This document shows, one piece after another, positions 1 through 10,600 of a stretch of 64,000 bases of DNA; within the stretch, counting starts at the first letter, position 1, and every line of letters starts with the position of its first letter. The DNA is taken from contig JAUKTV010000021.1 in NCBI GenBank assembly GCA_030549205.1, positions 124,001 to 188,000 of the forward strand, given 5' to 3'. Source of the stretch: Apiosordaria backusii. Lineage: Eukaryota; Ascomycota; Sordariomycetes; Sordariales; Lasiosphaeriaceae. The notes under the pieces were generated by a model. The model ran no database searches and was not told where the DNA came from. It saw only the letters and a list, made by a program, of their open reading frames with translations. A program made the translations under genes and the position numbers.

Positions 1-1395
1 TGTGGGCGCCTTGGTGAAGCCGTGCTTGTAGAATATTCCACTACCCTTCTTGTTCGGTGCCGGTTTATTCTTCATGAGGAGCTGGGTCGTCCAGGCACCG
101 CACCCGCCACCACAGCTGTAGACCACCATATTCTTGCCTCCTTGGAATTTGACCATGGCCGGCGACCTCGTAACACGAACAAACACTCTCATGTAATAGT
201 CAACCGATAATGAGAGGAGCGGCTCGATTGCGAGGCCGTACTTGGCAGCGGCGGTCTCGATAGAATGCAGCACGATACGAAGACCTACTTCGTGACTATA
301 CCAGCCCTTTACCGGAACGCCGCCGTATAGCGCATAGCATTTCTCGGGATAACCGTTGGAAGCCCAGACACCGGAGTCCGTGCAGGTGACGCAAAGAAGA
401 CCGCCATCGTCCCTGATAGCTTGTACAGCGGCATCAAGGAAGGGAGCAGCGCTTCCATAAGGGTCAAGGTCGATAACGTCGTACTTATCGGTGGCAACGA
501 CTGCCTTGCCGGTGCGCCCACTGCGTTTACGCAGCTCCTTTACAACCACCGAGTACATATGGGCTAGCGCATCGTCGTGAGAAACATGAATCTTGTCAAC
601 CAGCCCGTTGTGGATGGCATTGCGCTGGATAGACTCGGTGGCCACCTTCAGAAGGTCATTGGACGTTACTTTCGTGAGAAATGGGATTTCGTGAGCATAT
701 CGCAAAGCGCGGAGACCGCTGGCGGACAAAGCGTCCAATATTGTGAATTCCAAGCCAGAGCTCCTTGTCTCCTTCGCGGCCTCCACACCGTTGCTTGCTG
801 GGGCTACCGACTCATTTTCTTCTTCAGGGATTGCTGGCTGAGGTTCCCTCGCATCTGGCATCTCGGTATCTGTGGGCGCAGCTGCGGCTTCGACAACAGC
901 TTCCTCGGGGGCGTCCTCGTCAAGTTTGGGTGACTTTGCAGGCCGCTCGCTCTGTGCCTGCTCCTTTCGTTTCCTTTTCTTCTCAGCAAACTTGCCGCTC
1001 CTTGCCTCGCTTGCCGCTTGCTTCTGTTGCATCTTTTCTTTTCCATACGCCCTCAGGGTGAGGACTGTCAAGTCTCGGTTGAATTGTTGGATTGGGTTGT
1101 AAAAGACCTGCTGCACTTCCTGGCCATCCTTGGCATCTTTCTGTTCTGGGACTAAGATATGGGCAAGTCCTTCTTTGACCGTGGTATATATCACATTTTC
1201 GTGCTTGATTCTCTGACCGTTGGCCGGCGTGGCATCGAGTCCCGGAAGTTCGTCGTCGGACATGGCGCGAAGAACACTGTGGGTGCGTTTCGACTGGTAG
1301 ATAGCTGCGATGTAGAGGAGACGGTCTGGTCGTCGCGGTCTGCTCAAATTTGCGACAATTGGTCGATAGAAAATTGAGGATAGGCTCATGTGCAT
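1..1395 (-). CDS. TRM1: tRNA (guanine26-N2)-dimethyltransferase, C-terminus cut by window edge
   Basis: Dimethylates G26 of cytosolic and mitochondrial tRNAs using S-adenosylmethionine. The frame is open without introns from the start to the left edge, so the C-terminal part lies outside the window. Recognisable family blocks are EGLAHI and VFYNPIQQFNRD near the N-terminus, the methyltransferase motif LDALSASGLRALRYA, the catalytic-region motif VIDLDPYGSAAPFLDAA, then DDGGLLCVTCTD. A Lys/Arg- then Glu-rich low-complexity insert (about 1030 down to 770) separates the first block from the core. Two in-frame Met regions exist: ATGs at 1395/1389 give about 44 Arg-rich residues that look like a mitochondrial presequence, and an ATG at 1263 starts MSDDELPG, the usual nuclear/cytosolic form. 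Yeast TRM1 also uses alternative starts for dual localisation. It is divergent from the SLATT-like gene at 2154. Confidence 0.93.
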   Translation of the reverse strand, partial: MHMSLSSIFYRPIVANLSRPRRPDRLLYIAAIYQSKRTHSVLRAMSDDELPGLDATPANGQRIKHENVIYTTVKEGLAHILVPEQKDAKDGQEVQQVFYNPIQQFNRDLTVLTLRAYGKEKMQQKQAASEARSGKFAEKKRKRKEQAQSERPAKSPKLDEDAPEEAVVEAAAAPTDTEMPDAREPQPAIPEEENESVAPASNGVEAAKETRSSGLEFTILDALSASGLRALRYAHEIPFLTKVTSNDLLKVATESIQRNAIHNGLVDKIHVSHDDALAHMYSVVVKELRKRSGRTGKAVVATDKYDVIDLDPYGSAAPFLDAAVQAIRDDGGLLCVTCTDSGVWASNGYPEKCYALYGGVPVKGWYSHEVGLRIVLHSIETAAAKYGLAIEPLLSLSVDYYMRVFVRVTRSPAMVKFQGGKNMVVYSCGGGCGAWTTQLLMKNKPAPNKKGSGIFYKHGFTKAPT

Positions 1396-2153
1396 TTGTG
1401 ACAAGTTACTGCCATGTAAGTCGCAAGCGGATCTGTCAATTCTGGTGACGAGAGGGACTTGCTTGAACCCTGGAGCACCAACATTTTTTGTGATTCTGCC
1501 AGGCGGTGAGCCATCCCACCTTGACACCAAGCTTCACCCCACTTTCCCCTTTCTGGTCAGCCATCAAGGTTCTTTCCTTCCATCATCACATGGTAACCAA
1601 GGTAGCCAGAAGGTTTGCTATCTTCGAAGATAAGACTCGATGGTTTCAGTTTCAACAAGATAATTCTCTAACTGGAAATGGAACGGAGTTGTGGTACATG
1701 TTTCAGCCTGCCTCGTCAGATCAGATCATGCAAAAATGATGTTCTCGCAACTACTACCTGGTACTTCCACCAACTGGCAACTGCTTCTCGAAGAGCTCCA
1801 CAATCCAACCATTGTCTAAGAGAGAGAAGGAGCTGCTCTGGGCCAGGGCGCTTCCAAGCTACGATCTTTCCTTTTCAGTCTGAATTCCTATCAGCGGCCC
1901 CGAGGTGAAGGATGGTTCATCCTCAGCTCTTTCCTTTCTTTGGTCCCGTCGCCAAACAGCCCGTTCGTCAATTCTGGCTTGCCCAATGCTCCTGAGCAAA
2001 ATGGACACGCCCGGCTGATTCGAGTTCGGTTTTGTAACCGAACTCGACCTCCTATTTCCTCTGTAACCAGTTGTTTTGGGCATTTGGCGACACGTTGAAT
2101 CTCTCCAACAGGACTCTGTCAATATCTTGTACTGTACTTTTCTCCTCGCTTCC
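1396..2153. promoter_or_regulatory. Divergent intergenic region between TRM1 and the SLATT-like gene
   Basis: 758 bases between two divergently oriented start codons, so it must hold both promoters. No open frame of convincing composition and no repeat was seen. A short AT/purine-rich stretch near 1610-1690 and pyrimidine-rich stretches before 2154 fit fungal promoter and 5' UTR sequence. No specific factor site is claimed. Confidence 0.4.
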
Positions 2154-3067
2154 ATGTCTAACAACCAAGGCATGGCCCTCTCCAGAGACGCCAGTCGCCT
2201 GAGTCTTCCTGGTTTGAAAGCCGATCAACGTTCTGAGACAGGCGAGAGCTTTTATAAATCCGACAAGCCCTCCGGCATCCCAGTTGCTACCGGCCGTCCT
2301 GGAAATGGCAACCCGGTCACCTCGAGACCTCCGCAGGGTGGACGACAAAAGCCAGGCACAAACATCCCGCACCGCTTCTTAACTCCAGCCGAGTGGGCTC
2401 GTGTAGCTCACGGACTCGGGGCCATCAGAGAGGGAGAAACACATCAGGTGGTTCACCCCACTTGCTGGTACTGGCCTCCCAAAGGTCTCCCAGAAGGTCT
2501 TTATCGCGATATCGTCACCCAGCGAACCAAGTACTTCTATGCGTATCACATCCTCAGTGCCCTTCGCTGGTTTCTCATGCTCTTTCAAATCGTTCTTGGA
2601 GCGGTCTTGACGGCCCTTGGTTCGTTCCAGACGACCGACGGCACTCCGGTTACTGTGCTGGCCGCCATCAACACAGTCGACGCTGGAATACTTGCTCTTA
2701 TGCACAACAGTGGGTTGCCCGATCGATATCGCCTCAACAAAGTGGAGTTTGTCAAAGTTGAAGACTTTTTGAAGGTATGTGTGACTCTTTTCGCCTATCT
2801 CGAGCCATGGCCAACATAATTTCGTGATAGGAACTGCTTGATACGGGCATAGTCGAACAGCACCAAACCGTGGACGATATCCTCAGCGATTGCTTTGCAC
2901 GATTCCAGAGAGCCAAGTCCATCGTTCTGGCCAACATGCCCGATTCCTACACGACTCAGTCAGCACCGTGGATTGGAGAGAAAGCGCCTATGATATGCCC
3001 CGACCCGTCTGCACATTTCGTTACCTCAGTTCAACCACAACCGCAATCCAACCAGGACAAGCAGTAA
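2154..3067 (+). CDS. SLATT-domain (fungal type) two-transmembrane protein
   Basis: Two exons, 2154-2774 and 2831-3067, joined over a 56-nt GTATGT...TAG intron, give 285 residues. The first ~115 residues are polar and Gly/Pro-rich. From about 133 to 157 (LRWFLMLFQIVLGAVLTALG) and 166 to 186 (VTVLAAINTVDAGILAL) run two membrane helices separated by a short TTDGTP turn, followed by a GLPDRYR motif and an amphipathic C-terminal segment. This arrangement matches, from memory of the family, the fungal branch of the SLATT (SMODS and SLOG-associating 2TM effector) superfamily. Bacterial SLATT proteins are proposed membrane-disrupting effectors of nucleotide-signal immunity; the fungal role is unknown. 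No SMODS or SLOG gene is adjacent here. The ATG at 2154 is the first in frame; the frame is open further upstream but without ATG. Confidence 0.8.
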
Positions 3068-3591
3068 TCACGATCTTCTTGATTGCGACTTGGTGGTACT
3101 GCACACAGATGGCGATGACATACAATTACGAATATCCTGAAGCATGTTAGTGACTGTCTTTCATATGTTGGGCATTTGGCAATGTATGGAAATTTGTGCC
3201 CTCTGAGAAGCATTTGAAGAAAGGAGGGCCTAGGTGTGGAGGTATCTGTGTGATGAGGGAAATTGAGACTGTTTCATTTTGGACTGTGTTGAGGAAGCAT
3301 GGTGTAGGGCGGGCTGCTGCTATTGTTGCAAACAGTTTTGAACATGTCTATATATCAAGACTGGCTGCCGTAATCAGGAGAGTAATTTTGAAGCTGATAA
3401 CATGAGTTTATGCAGTTCCTGTTCTCGCATTCACTCTTTTTGACCGTGTTTCTGCAAAGTTCAGGCTGATTTCCTGGGTCAGGGGGTGCCCACCCACGCC
3501 CTGGACAAAAACACTGGCACCGCTACCTGCATAGCTAACCATATAAACTAGTAAATACAGACGTTCCGATTGCATTTAAAGGCCTATTACA
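3068..3591. other. Intergenic, nothing recognised
   Basis: Presumed 3' UTR of the SLATT-like gene followed by unassigned sequence. Short open frames are present but have no recognisable composition. A GC-rich stretch near 3480-3530 is unremarkable. Confidence 0.4.
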
Positions 3592-3963
3592 CTACCAATT
3601 TTTAGGCCTGTTGACTATCTTTAAAGGTCTACCGACTATCTTTAAAGGTCTACCGACTATCTGTAAAGGTCTACTGACTATCTTTTGAGGCCTTACGGCT
3701 ATCTTATGTGGTCTGTCAACTGTGTTTTGATGCCTGTTGAACACTTGCAGTACCAGTTTTTTTGTCCACAGCGTGCCACCATAAGGCTGCTTCCCCAAGC
3801 GGGAGCAGCGTTCCGTCATTGATAATGCCAAGCTCGAAGCGGCCACGAGGTCAAACAAAGCAAGTGACTTCACTTTTACGACCATCCCTTTCTGTTTCAA
3901 CAGAATCTTTGCTTTTTGGGCCCTGTGGTTAACGTCGTGCATCTTCAACTGCAGTGTAGCCAT
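3592..3963 (-). CDS. Small ORF (123 aa) ending in heptapeptide repeats; doubtful gene
   Basis: An ATG-started open frame of 123 codons. The first ~80 residues are basic and show no family I know. The C-terminal third is a run of seven-residue units of the form xRPxKIV (for example GRPLKIV twice), encoded by the 21-nt tandem repeat at 3606-3731. Because the unit is 21 nt, the repeat stays in frame. No intron or promoter is evident and the ORF ends just after the array. It could be an orphan gene, a decayed transposon or pseudogene fragment, or chance openness caused by the 3n repeat. Confidence 0.25.
   Translation of the reverse strand: MATLQLKMHDVNHRAQKAKILLKQKGMVVKVKSLALFDLVAASSLALSMTERCSRLGKQPYGGTLWTKKLVLQVFNRHQNTVDRPHKIAVRPQKIVSRPLQIVGRPLKIVGRPLKIVNRPKNW
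3606..3731 (+). repeat. 21-nt minisatellite, about six degenerating copies
   Basis: Consecutive 21-mers at 3606, 3627, 3648, 3669, 3690 and 3711 follow the consensus GTCTACCGACTATCTTTAAAG (written as on the + strand). The second and third copies are nearly identical and copies diverge toward the right, with a partial seventh copy after 3732. The core GACTATCTTT is best kept. Confidence 0.9.
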
Positions 3964-4236
3964 AATAAAAGTTCATGGCATCCCCGACCAATGATTCAGC
4001 CTTACGAGATGATACCCGTCCAATCGCTGGTTACCGATCGTTGATGCACTCGCCCGCCCTCTTTCGTCAGCGGCGGCGGCAACAGCAGAGCGTCTCTTGA
4101 CCTTTGGCTTGTCGTCCCTGTTCACCATTATATCTATCTATAATATTTTGTCACTGAACCATCCGTCAGTCGGCAACTGAACACGATAGCTAGGTACCTT
4201 AGTAGGAACCAAGAACTGTCAAAGCCAGAAAGAAGG

Positions 4237-5970
4237 ATGGCACCGCATCACCGCTTCCCCCACCTGGCGGTGTCCTACGGCCGGACACGGATCCTGAGGC
4301 TGGCGGTCCTGGGCTGTGTAGCGTGTACATTGCTCGTGATGATCATGCAGATTGGGAGGGTATGGTTTTATGGGGGATCGGGGGGTCATCATCATCACCA
4401 ACAACCAGTATCACCGTGGAAGACCGCCGCTGGTAATGGAGTTGTGGCTGAAAAAAGCAGGGAGGAGCTAGGGAGGGAGATGATGGAGTATATACGGGGC
4501 TTGCCTGGTTTACAAGGGGAAGTTGCGGTGTTGAGTAAGAGGGTGAGGGTGGTTGATACGAAGGAGGGCGGTGTGGGCGAGGGGAGGATTAGAAAGGTTG
4601 GGAGGGGGTTTTTGGAGGGGCACGGGTTTGCGAAGGTTGATTTGACGCCTCCTGGGGAGGGGGGTGATAGTAATGGGGCTCAGCAACAGAAACAGGAGAC
4701 GAGGCTGCCGATTCCGGGGGTGGTGGAGCTGCCTATTGATGTGCCGGGGGATGAAAAGGGGGATCCGGGGGAGGTGCTGTTTGGGATTGCGTCGGATTAT
4801 GAGAGTGTGTCGAGGGATGATTTTGGGGTTGTGAGGGATTGGGCGGGGTTTTTGACGAATCATAGTGCTGAGAGGGAAAAGAAGGAGAAGAGGAGGTCGA
4901 ATGGGGCGGGACTGTTGCTTGCGTTGAATAAGGCGAGCGAGGCACAGGTTGTGGAGGTGAAGGCTAGGTTGTGGCAGGCTGGGATTGATGGGGCGGTGTT
5001 TGCTGTTGAGGAGAGGGCGGGGAGGGATAGTGATCGGTATAAGGGGGGTGTGTACGCGCAGCTGTTTCAGAGGTTGTTGATGTCGAGGTTTGGGAAGGGG
5101 GAAGTCGGCGGTGGGAAGTCCAGGAGATGGTTTGCAGTGGTGGATGAGAAGACTTTTATACCAGATTTGAGGAAATTGGTTTGGGAGCTGGATAAGAGAT
5201 TTGAAGAGGGAGGAGAGTGGTTTGTGGGATTGCCGACTGAGGAACAAGACTGGATGGAGGATGAACGTGGAAAGCACGTCACATATGGAGGCGGGGTGGT
5301 GATGATGAGTCCTTCGGTACTGGACACAGTTGGTCAACTGATGTGCTTTCAGGCTGGCGGGAAGGGAGGAGATGATGAGGAGAAAATTGACAGAAACTGG
5401 GGAGAAACGCTTTACAAGTGCTTAGAGCAGGAAAGATATCTTCAAATTCAGATTCTTGTGGGCAGGGGTGGGTATCTCCCCGGGCAGGGTAGCCAGCGCC
5501 AGGGAAAAAGTGGTCAGCCGCTGGTTTTGCATTCAGACAGCGAAGCATTCCCGTCACCAGGAAAAGGTCATCTTGTCAGCAATACCTGTGGTGAGGAGTG
5601 CTACCTTCAACGATTCCTGTTTACCGATAGCTGGGCTCTTACCAACGGGCACAGTATTACCGCCTACCCAAGAAGAACAGAGGTTCAGACGTTCTCTAAA
5701 AAGATGATGCAGCAAAAAGGGTCACCAAACAAAGGCGATACGTCGAAAGACGTGGCTGATAAGATCGTCATTCATTTGGCATCGGCTGGCGAGGAACAGA
5801 GGATAGCGTGGAGAGGGGGCAAGACAAAGACTTGGCGGCTTGTTAGTGCCGAAGTGCGTGATGATGGCAAGGAAGTTTGGCAGGCATATGTTAATGAGAA
5901 GGGCATCGGCAGCAAAGAAGAGGAGAAGTCGGATGTGGACTCGGTCATTGTGTTAGTATGGGAGCAGTAA
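4237..5970 (+). CDS. GT31-like fungal glycosyltransferase, type II membrane protein
   Basis: Single-exon gene of 577 residues. A short basic N-terminus is followed by one hydrophobic segment at about residues 20-40 (LRLAVLGCVACTLLVMIMQI) and then a polar stem, the layout of Golgi type II glycosyltransferases. The catalytic-like part contains RWFAVVDEKTFIPDLRKLVWEL around residue 300 and YGGGVVMMSPSVLDTV around 350, which correspond to the DDDTF and GGAG-type blocks of fungal GT31 (fringe-like) enzymes. The usual acidic DxD triad reads D-E-K here, so metal binding may be altered. The coding strand is very G/purine-rich between 4500 and 5150. Assignment rests on these two blocks and topology; the substrate is unknown. 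Confidence 0.65.
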   Translation: MAPHHRFPHLAVSYGRTRILRLAVLGCVACTLLVMIMQIGRVWFYGGSGGHHHHQQPVSPWKTAAGNGVVAEKSREELGREMMEYIRGLPGLQGEVAVLSKRVRVVDTKEGGVGEGRIRKVGRGFLEGHGFAKVDLTPPGEGGDSNGAQQQKQETRLPIPGVVELPIDVPGDEKGDPGEVLFGIASDYESVSRDDFGVVRDWAGFLTNHSAEREKKEKRRSNGAGLLLALNKASEAQVVEVKARLWQAGIDGAVFAVEERAGRDSDRYKGGVYAQLFQRLLMSRFGKGEVGGGKSRRWFAVVDEKTFIPDLRKLVWELDKRFEEGGEWFVGLPTEEQDWMEDERGKHVTYGGGVVMMSPSVLDTVGQLMCFQAGGKGGDDEEKIDRNWGETLYKCLEQERYLQIQILVGRGGYLPGQGSQRQGKSGQPLVLHSDSEAFPSPGKGHLVSNTCGEECYLQRFLFTDSWALTNGHSITAYPRRTEVQTFSKKMMQQKGSPNKGDTSKDVADKIVIHLASAGEEQRIAWRGGKTKTWRLVSAEVRDDGKEVWQAYVNEKGIGSKEEEKSDVDSVIVLVWEQ

Positions 5971-7604
5971 AACGCATGAGATTCGCTGTCTTATGTCACA
6001 TTTTTGTTGTGGCTCGAAAGGTTGACTGTTAAACATCACGGAGCTCTACTCCTTGGAAGTGAATAGAGATAACAAAATATGCAAAGCATCACAGGCCGAG
6101 CCACTCGGCATGAGGTAGACGGCCCTGAAGAGTAGTTTATTATCCAGTTTTCGTGTATCTGCAATTTGCCCCTTATCTGGAATTACATCACAGAGAGCAC
6201 CTTGTTTGTCTCGAACTCCGCACAGTGTATCTTTCACTTCTCTCTCCCTGCTCTTTCCTAGACTGCCGCAGGCTCTATGGTCTTGATGTAAATAAACCCC
6301 TGAATCACAACCGCAATGCACGGAGCACATCGCCATCTCTTGTCTTCTATCGAGCATAGACCAGGAATAGCTTGAGTAAAGCATCGTAATTTGTATACTC
6401 TCTGTCCGCCTCAGGCAGGACTGGCCTCATAAAAGGTATCCTGCCGTGGTGCCATGCTGCCTCATCGAAATCATCTCGAGCAAAGCTGAGACGGAGCATG
6501 CAAAGACATCCAAATCTTGCGCTCCTGCCTGTTTCCACTCCGCCTGCTCCCTTTCTTGATGTTCCCATGCAATTCCGTGTTATCTTAGAATTCCGTGAGG
6601 TTCCGGAGTATCGCAACCGCGGGTCTCTTTTCGTCGACCTGCTTCAAGTCGGCGACCTTCTGGGTTCTACAGGTATCCTGGTTCCTTTTCCCTCCCACTC
6701 ATTGAAACTTTTCTTTTCTACCACCACCAACATCCACATCAAGAGAAGATACTACATCGTAAACAATACCGAAAAGTGTCACATCGCGGTACCTTTTGCT
6801 ATTGCTGTCTGATCAACCGATAGCCCTTTCACCGATCGTGCCCAGTGGGCTTCGATTTTCTCGCGCAAGTCGCTTCGAGTCGAGTCGAGTCGCTCTCTTT
6901 TGCGAGACATTTTGCGACTTTTGGTGCGCTTGGTAAGTTTAACACCGATAAAAAGTCGATATACATTGAGTTCTTGTCGTTGTCAGTCGCTAATAGATAA
7001 ATAATTAGGAAAACAGTCGGTTTGGCGAGTCGCTTGCTTGAGATCTGGCACTTCTTGTTTCGTGCCCAGTGAGTCGCTTGCTTCCAATGATGGGACGAAA
7101 GGAAACAGGTGACCGACCAATTCGACTATCTTTCTACAGTACCTCTACCAATCGACCCTTGCCTTTCTGTTGCGACTACAGTCATTTGCTGAATGCTCTT
7201 CGAGGCTACTTGCCTTTGACGAGAAGCACATAACTGAACTCATCTTGTCTGTAAGTCGTGCGAACAAACAGGTTGTACTTGTCATGTACCCCTATTGACA
7301 AGTATCAGGAGTCATATCGCAGTCTCAGTCACCATTTGTGCTGGTTACTTGAGAGGATTAGGGATATTCCTGCTTGCCAACTTGGTTTCATCTGTCTAAT
7401 CACGTAAGTCATGGGGCCTTTCCAGATGTCTTGTGACGTCCACATGTGTATTAATTTCATCCGAATACTGACTTGATTCCTTTTAGGAAAGAGCCACCGG
7501 CTTAATACTGCCTCTGTGGCCCGAAAGAGAGACTACAGTTCAACATCTGCACATCTCACAACCACGAACATCTCGCCCACTTTGGCCAAGCATAAGCACG
7601 AACA
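5971..7604. other. Intergenic plus likely long intron-containing 5' leader of the next gene
   Basis: No convincing protein frame. From about 6840 the sequence looks transcribed: two candidate 5' UTR introns (6933-7008 and 7404-7486) have good GTAAGT donors, branch-like CTAAT/CTGAC and TTAG acceptors. The motif GAGTCGC recurs several times between 6870 and 7080, including two copies of GAGTCGCTTGCTT near 7026 and 7072 and a short GAGTC run at 6880-6895. The left half (5971-6800) holds presumed 3' UTR of the GT31-like gene and promoter sequence. Confidence 0.45.
7404..7486 (+). other. Putative 5' UTR intron of the large disordered-protein gene
   Basis: Donor GTAAGTCA at 7404, branch-like TACTGAC about 15 nt before the acceptor, and acceptor CCTTTTAG ending at 7486 make a standard fungal intron of 83 nt, 118 nt upstream of the ATG at 7605. 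A second candidate of the same kind spans 6933-7008 (GTAAGTTT ... CTAATAG ... AATTAG). Confidence 0.5.
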
Positions 7605-10600
7605 ATGCCGGACGGCATGCGGCTTCGTACCGCTTCTGAGCGGAGGGCTCCGGTTCGCTTTGGAAATCCAGATTCCTCAGCTGCGGTGAATTATGTTGAC
7701 AATAAGGTGCCCGAGCTTGAAAACTTTGCCTCCGATTTTCCTCACCCTCGCTATCAATTTGACAACCAGCTGGCTCGAGAGTGCGCCTTCCCTTCCCTGC
7801 CGTTCAACCACCCTGGCCCGGGCCCCTCTGGCGTCATTCTCGAGGAAAAGCGGAAAAACGGGGAAGTTGCGATCGTGGCTTGTGAGCAACCTGCAGCAAG
7901 CAGTACCAGCACCGGCGACATTGAATACCAAGACGAAGAAGTTGACGAGAACGAGACCGAGCCAGAGGATCAAGGAGAACCACAGGAGAAGGCATCTCTA
8001 CGGCCTATCAACCGCGATCAAACTACCATCACCGGGAAGCCCAATCCTATCATTTGCCATCATGAGAACCAAGGGCTACCCTCCTATACCGCACCAGCCG
8101 AGGACTGGATTGCTGCTGCGAACCAACATGCAGACCGATTTGCAGAGAATTTCCAAACTCTTCTATCCACGGCGAGCAATGCCGATCCGACATTGCCAGT
8201 TTTCAGGCCAGACCCTGAGGATCGGCATATTGACACCCTCAGCATCATAAACAATGCGGGAGACTGGACCCGGACATCATCAGAGTACCACCTCAGTGTC
8301 AGTCCATCACCGCCCGGTTCGCCATCGCCATCGTCCCAAGGGGATCCTTTTGTGACAACCCCTGAGGTGTCTAATAGCGCGATTGGTGAGGCTGGAGTTT
8401 CGCAGCCGAGGCGGCCTTATACGGTCCATATCAACAGAAATGCAGCCAAGAGAACGGCCAGTGAGCTTGATTGTAACAACAACCGCAATTTTGAGGTATG
8501 TTTCCTTGTTTCTAGATAGTGTCATTGCTGAGACTGACTTTTTTATGATAGCTTCAAAAGCTTGGCAGGAAAGCCCCCGACTGGATTACTTTGTCAGACG
8601 GCATGAAATACATCATCACGTATGAACTGACCAAGACCGGCCTGTCGTTCGTAAACGTCATCCGTACCTTTCGATTGACCATGTCTGAGGCTGGCGAGTT
8701 GATGAACTTGGTCGGAGAGGAGCAGCGAAAAATTGACAGCTTTGACGAAGAGGTCAAAAAGCACTTGCATACGGCTGATCTCACCTGGATGGACGAGTAC
8801 AACAGAACCAACACTCCACTCATCACTGACCATCTCACTGCCGGAGAGATTCAGAAGGGGAAGGCTTTCTTAACGTACATGGGCTTCGGAGAGATTGCTT
8901 CGAAGTTGGGCGAGTATGAAGGAGTTGGCGCAGGTCGGCGGTTCCCGATTTTGTTGAACCACTTCTGGGGGGATGGGTTCAAAGACCTGCCACCTCATTT
9001 CAGTGCCTTTTGCTCGGAGGAGCTCGACAAAATGGTCAGCGCCTGGAATGACACACAAAAAGAGCGCCCACCGCCCATGTCGACTCCAGAGATGCATGTC
9101 AGGCTTGATCCTCCACCTGGTACGGTCAACCCAAGGAGGCTGATCTACAAGCATGATCCGGCTCCATCTGCTCAGGATCCTTCTGCTCAAGACCGCCCTG
9201 CTGAGGAAACTCCTGCTGGGGACCCTCCTTCTCGGAACGACCTTGCTTCAGTTCATTTCGCTCCGGTTTCTTCAGATTCAAGCGAGAATGGACGGCACCC
9301 GAATGGGCTTCCTAAGCTGGAAATAGGAGATCATACTGCTAGGCAAGCGCAGCCTGCCCACCCCATCGAGCCTGGCCACAGATGGCCGGTCTTTCTCCCG
9401 GATCAAGGTTATGGTGTACCCATCAACCCCTTCGCTGCCCTTCCTCCCCCCAGCATGCCTCACAATCCCGCCCAGAGCCAATATGGTGCCTGGCAGCCGT
9501 ATGTGCCAGTCCAAGGCCCACCTTATTTTCCCCAATGGCCTCAACCTCAGTACACGTACCATGACAGAGGCATGTATTGGGCCGTCGCACAACCTCGCTA
9601 TCATGAACCGGCGGACATGCACTTCAACATGGCGATGGGAGAAAGTTATTCGCCTATGCAGGCCCCGCCAATTATTAGGCAGCCCTATCCCCCTGTTCCT
9701 GCTCACTATCAACAGCCTCCAGGTCCTAACATGGCTCAGCCTGAGCCGCATCGCCCGCTTATTCTCAGCCCGGTCTTTGGTTCTGTGCCCAATCGAGCTC
9801 CTGTGAGCCACCGAGTTCCTGTGAGCCGCCAAGTTCCTGTGAGCCGCCAAGTTCCTGTGAGCAATTACGGAGGGGTACCCCATAACGCTGGCATCCAGCT
9901 TCATCGCCCTCCTGGACCAATGGGCAATTATCCACAGCAGGCGGCTACGCATGGTCCTGACGGTCTTAATCACTGGGTTCTAGGTCCACGTCGGCCCATG
10001 GGCGTAGCTCAAGGTGCTCCTGGTTATAGGGTTGGTCCGTCCACATTGGGCCATGCTCCTCAGCGACATAGTATCAGTTCAACGGCTGGCCTTGCGATGG
10101 CCTCAGTCCGTGAGCCGCTAAGACAGAGCATGGGTGGCGGCGTCGGTAGACAGACGCTGCCACTCCTGAACACTCACCAATTAGCTCTGCTCTATGACAC
10201 TTATGATTCACCCCGTCGGTCGATGGGAACACCGAACCATACTGCAGTTCATATAGCCCATCCAGCTGTCACAGGCCAAGTCCCTCGTTCTCAAGGCATC
10301 CCGCCTAGTCCAGACCCTGTCGCGCAGCCTGCTCTAGAGCAAGTAAGGCAGCTTGGGAACAAGGGCCAAGAGGATGTTCAAATGCCAGACGCACAACAAG
10401 AGAATGAAGTACCCGGTCTCCAAGCTCCCTCCGAGACTGAGCTGCCGGGAAAGAATGTAGACTCTTTAGTCAACGACCCTGTTCTCAACTACCCGCCGCC
10501 GGAAATCCAGCAGCGGGATCCCAGTCTGCAGAAGCAGATTGACGAGTGGAAGAAGAGATATCCCAGAAGAAAGGCTCCCATTACTTCGCTCGACAGGAAT

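Noticed and set aside
3606..3731. CRISPR-like array
   Set aside because: Units are contiguous 21-mers with no spacers, degenerate, in a eukaryotic genome; it is a minisatellite.
4510..5337. 275-codon minus strand frame
   Set aside because: Antisense to the GT31-like gene; His/Pro/Leu-rich, caused by the strong G skew of the sense strand.
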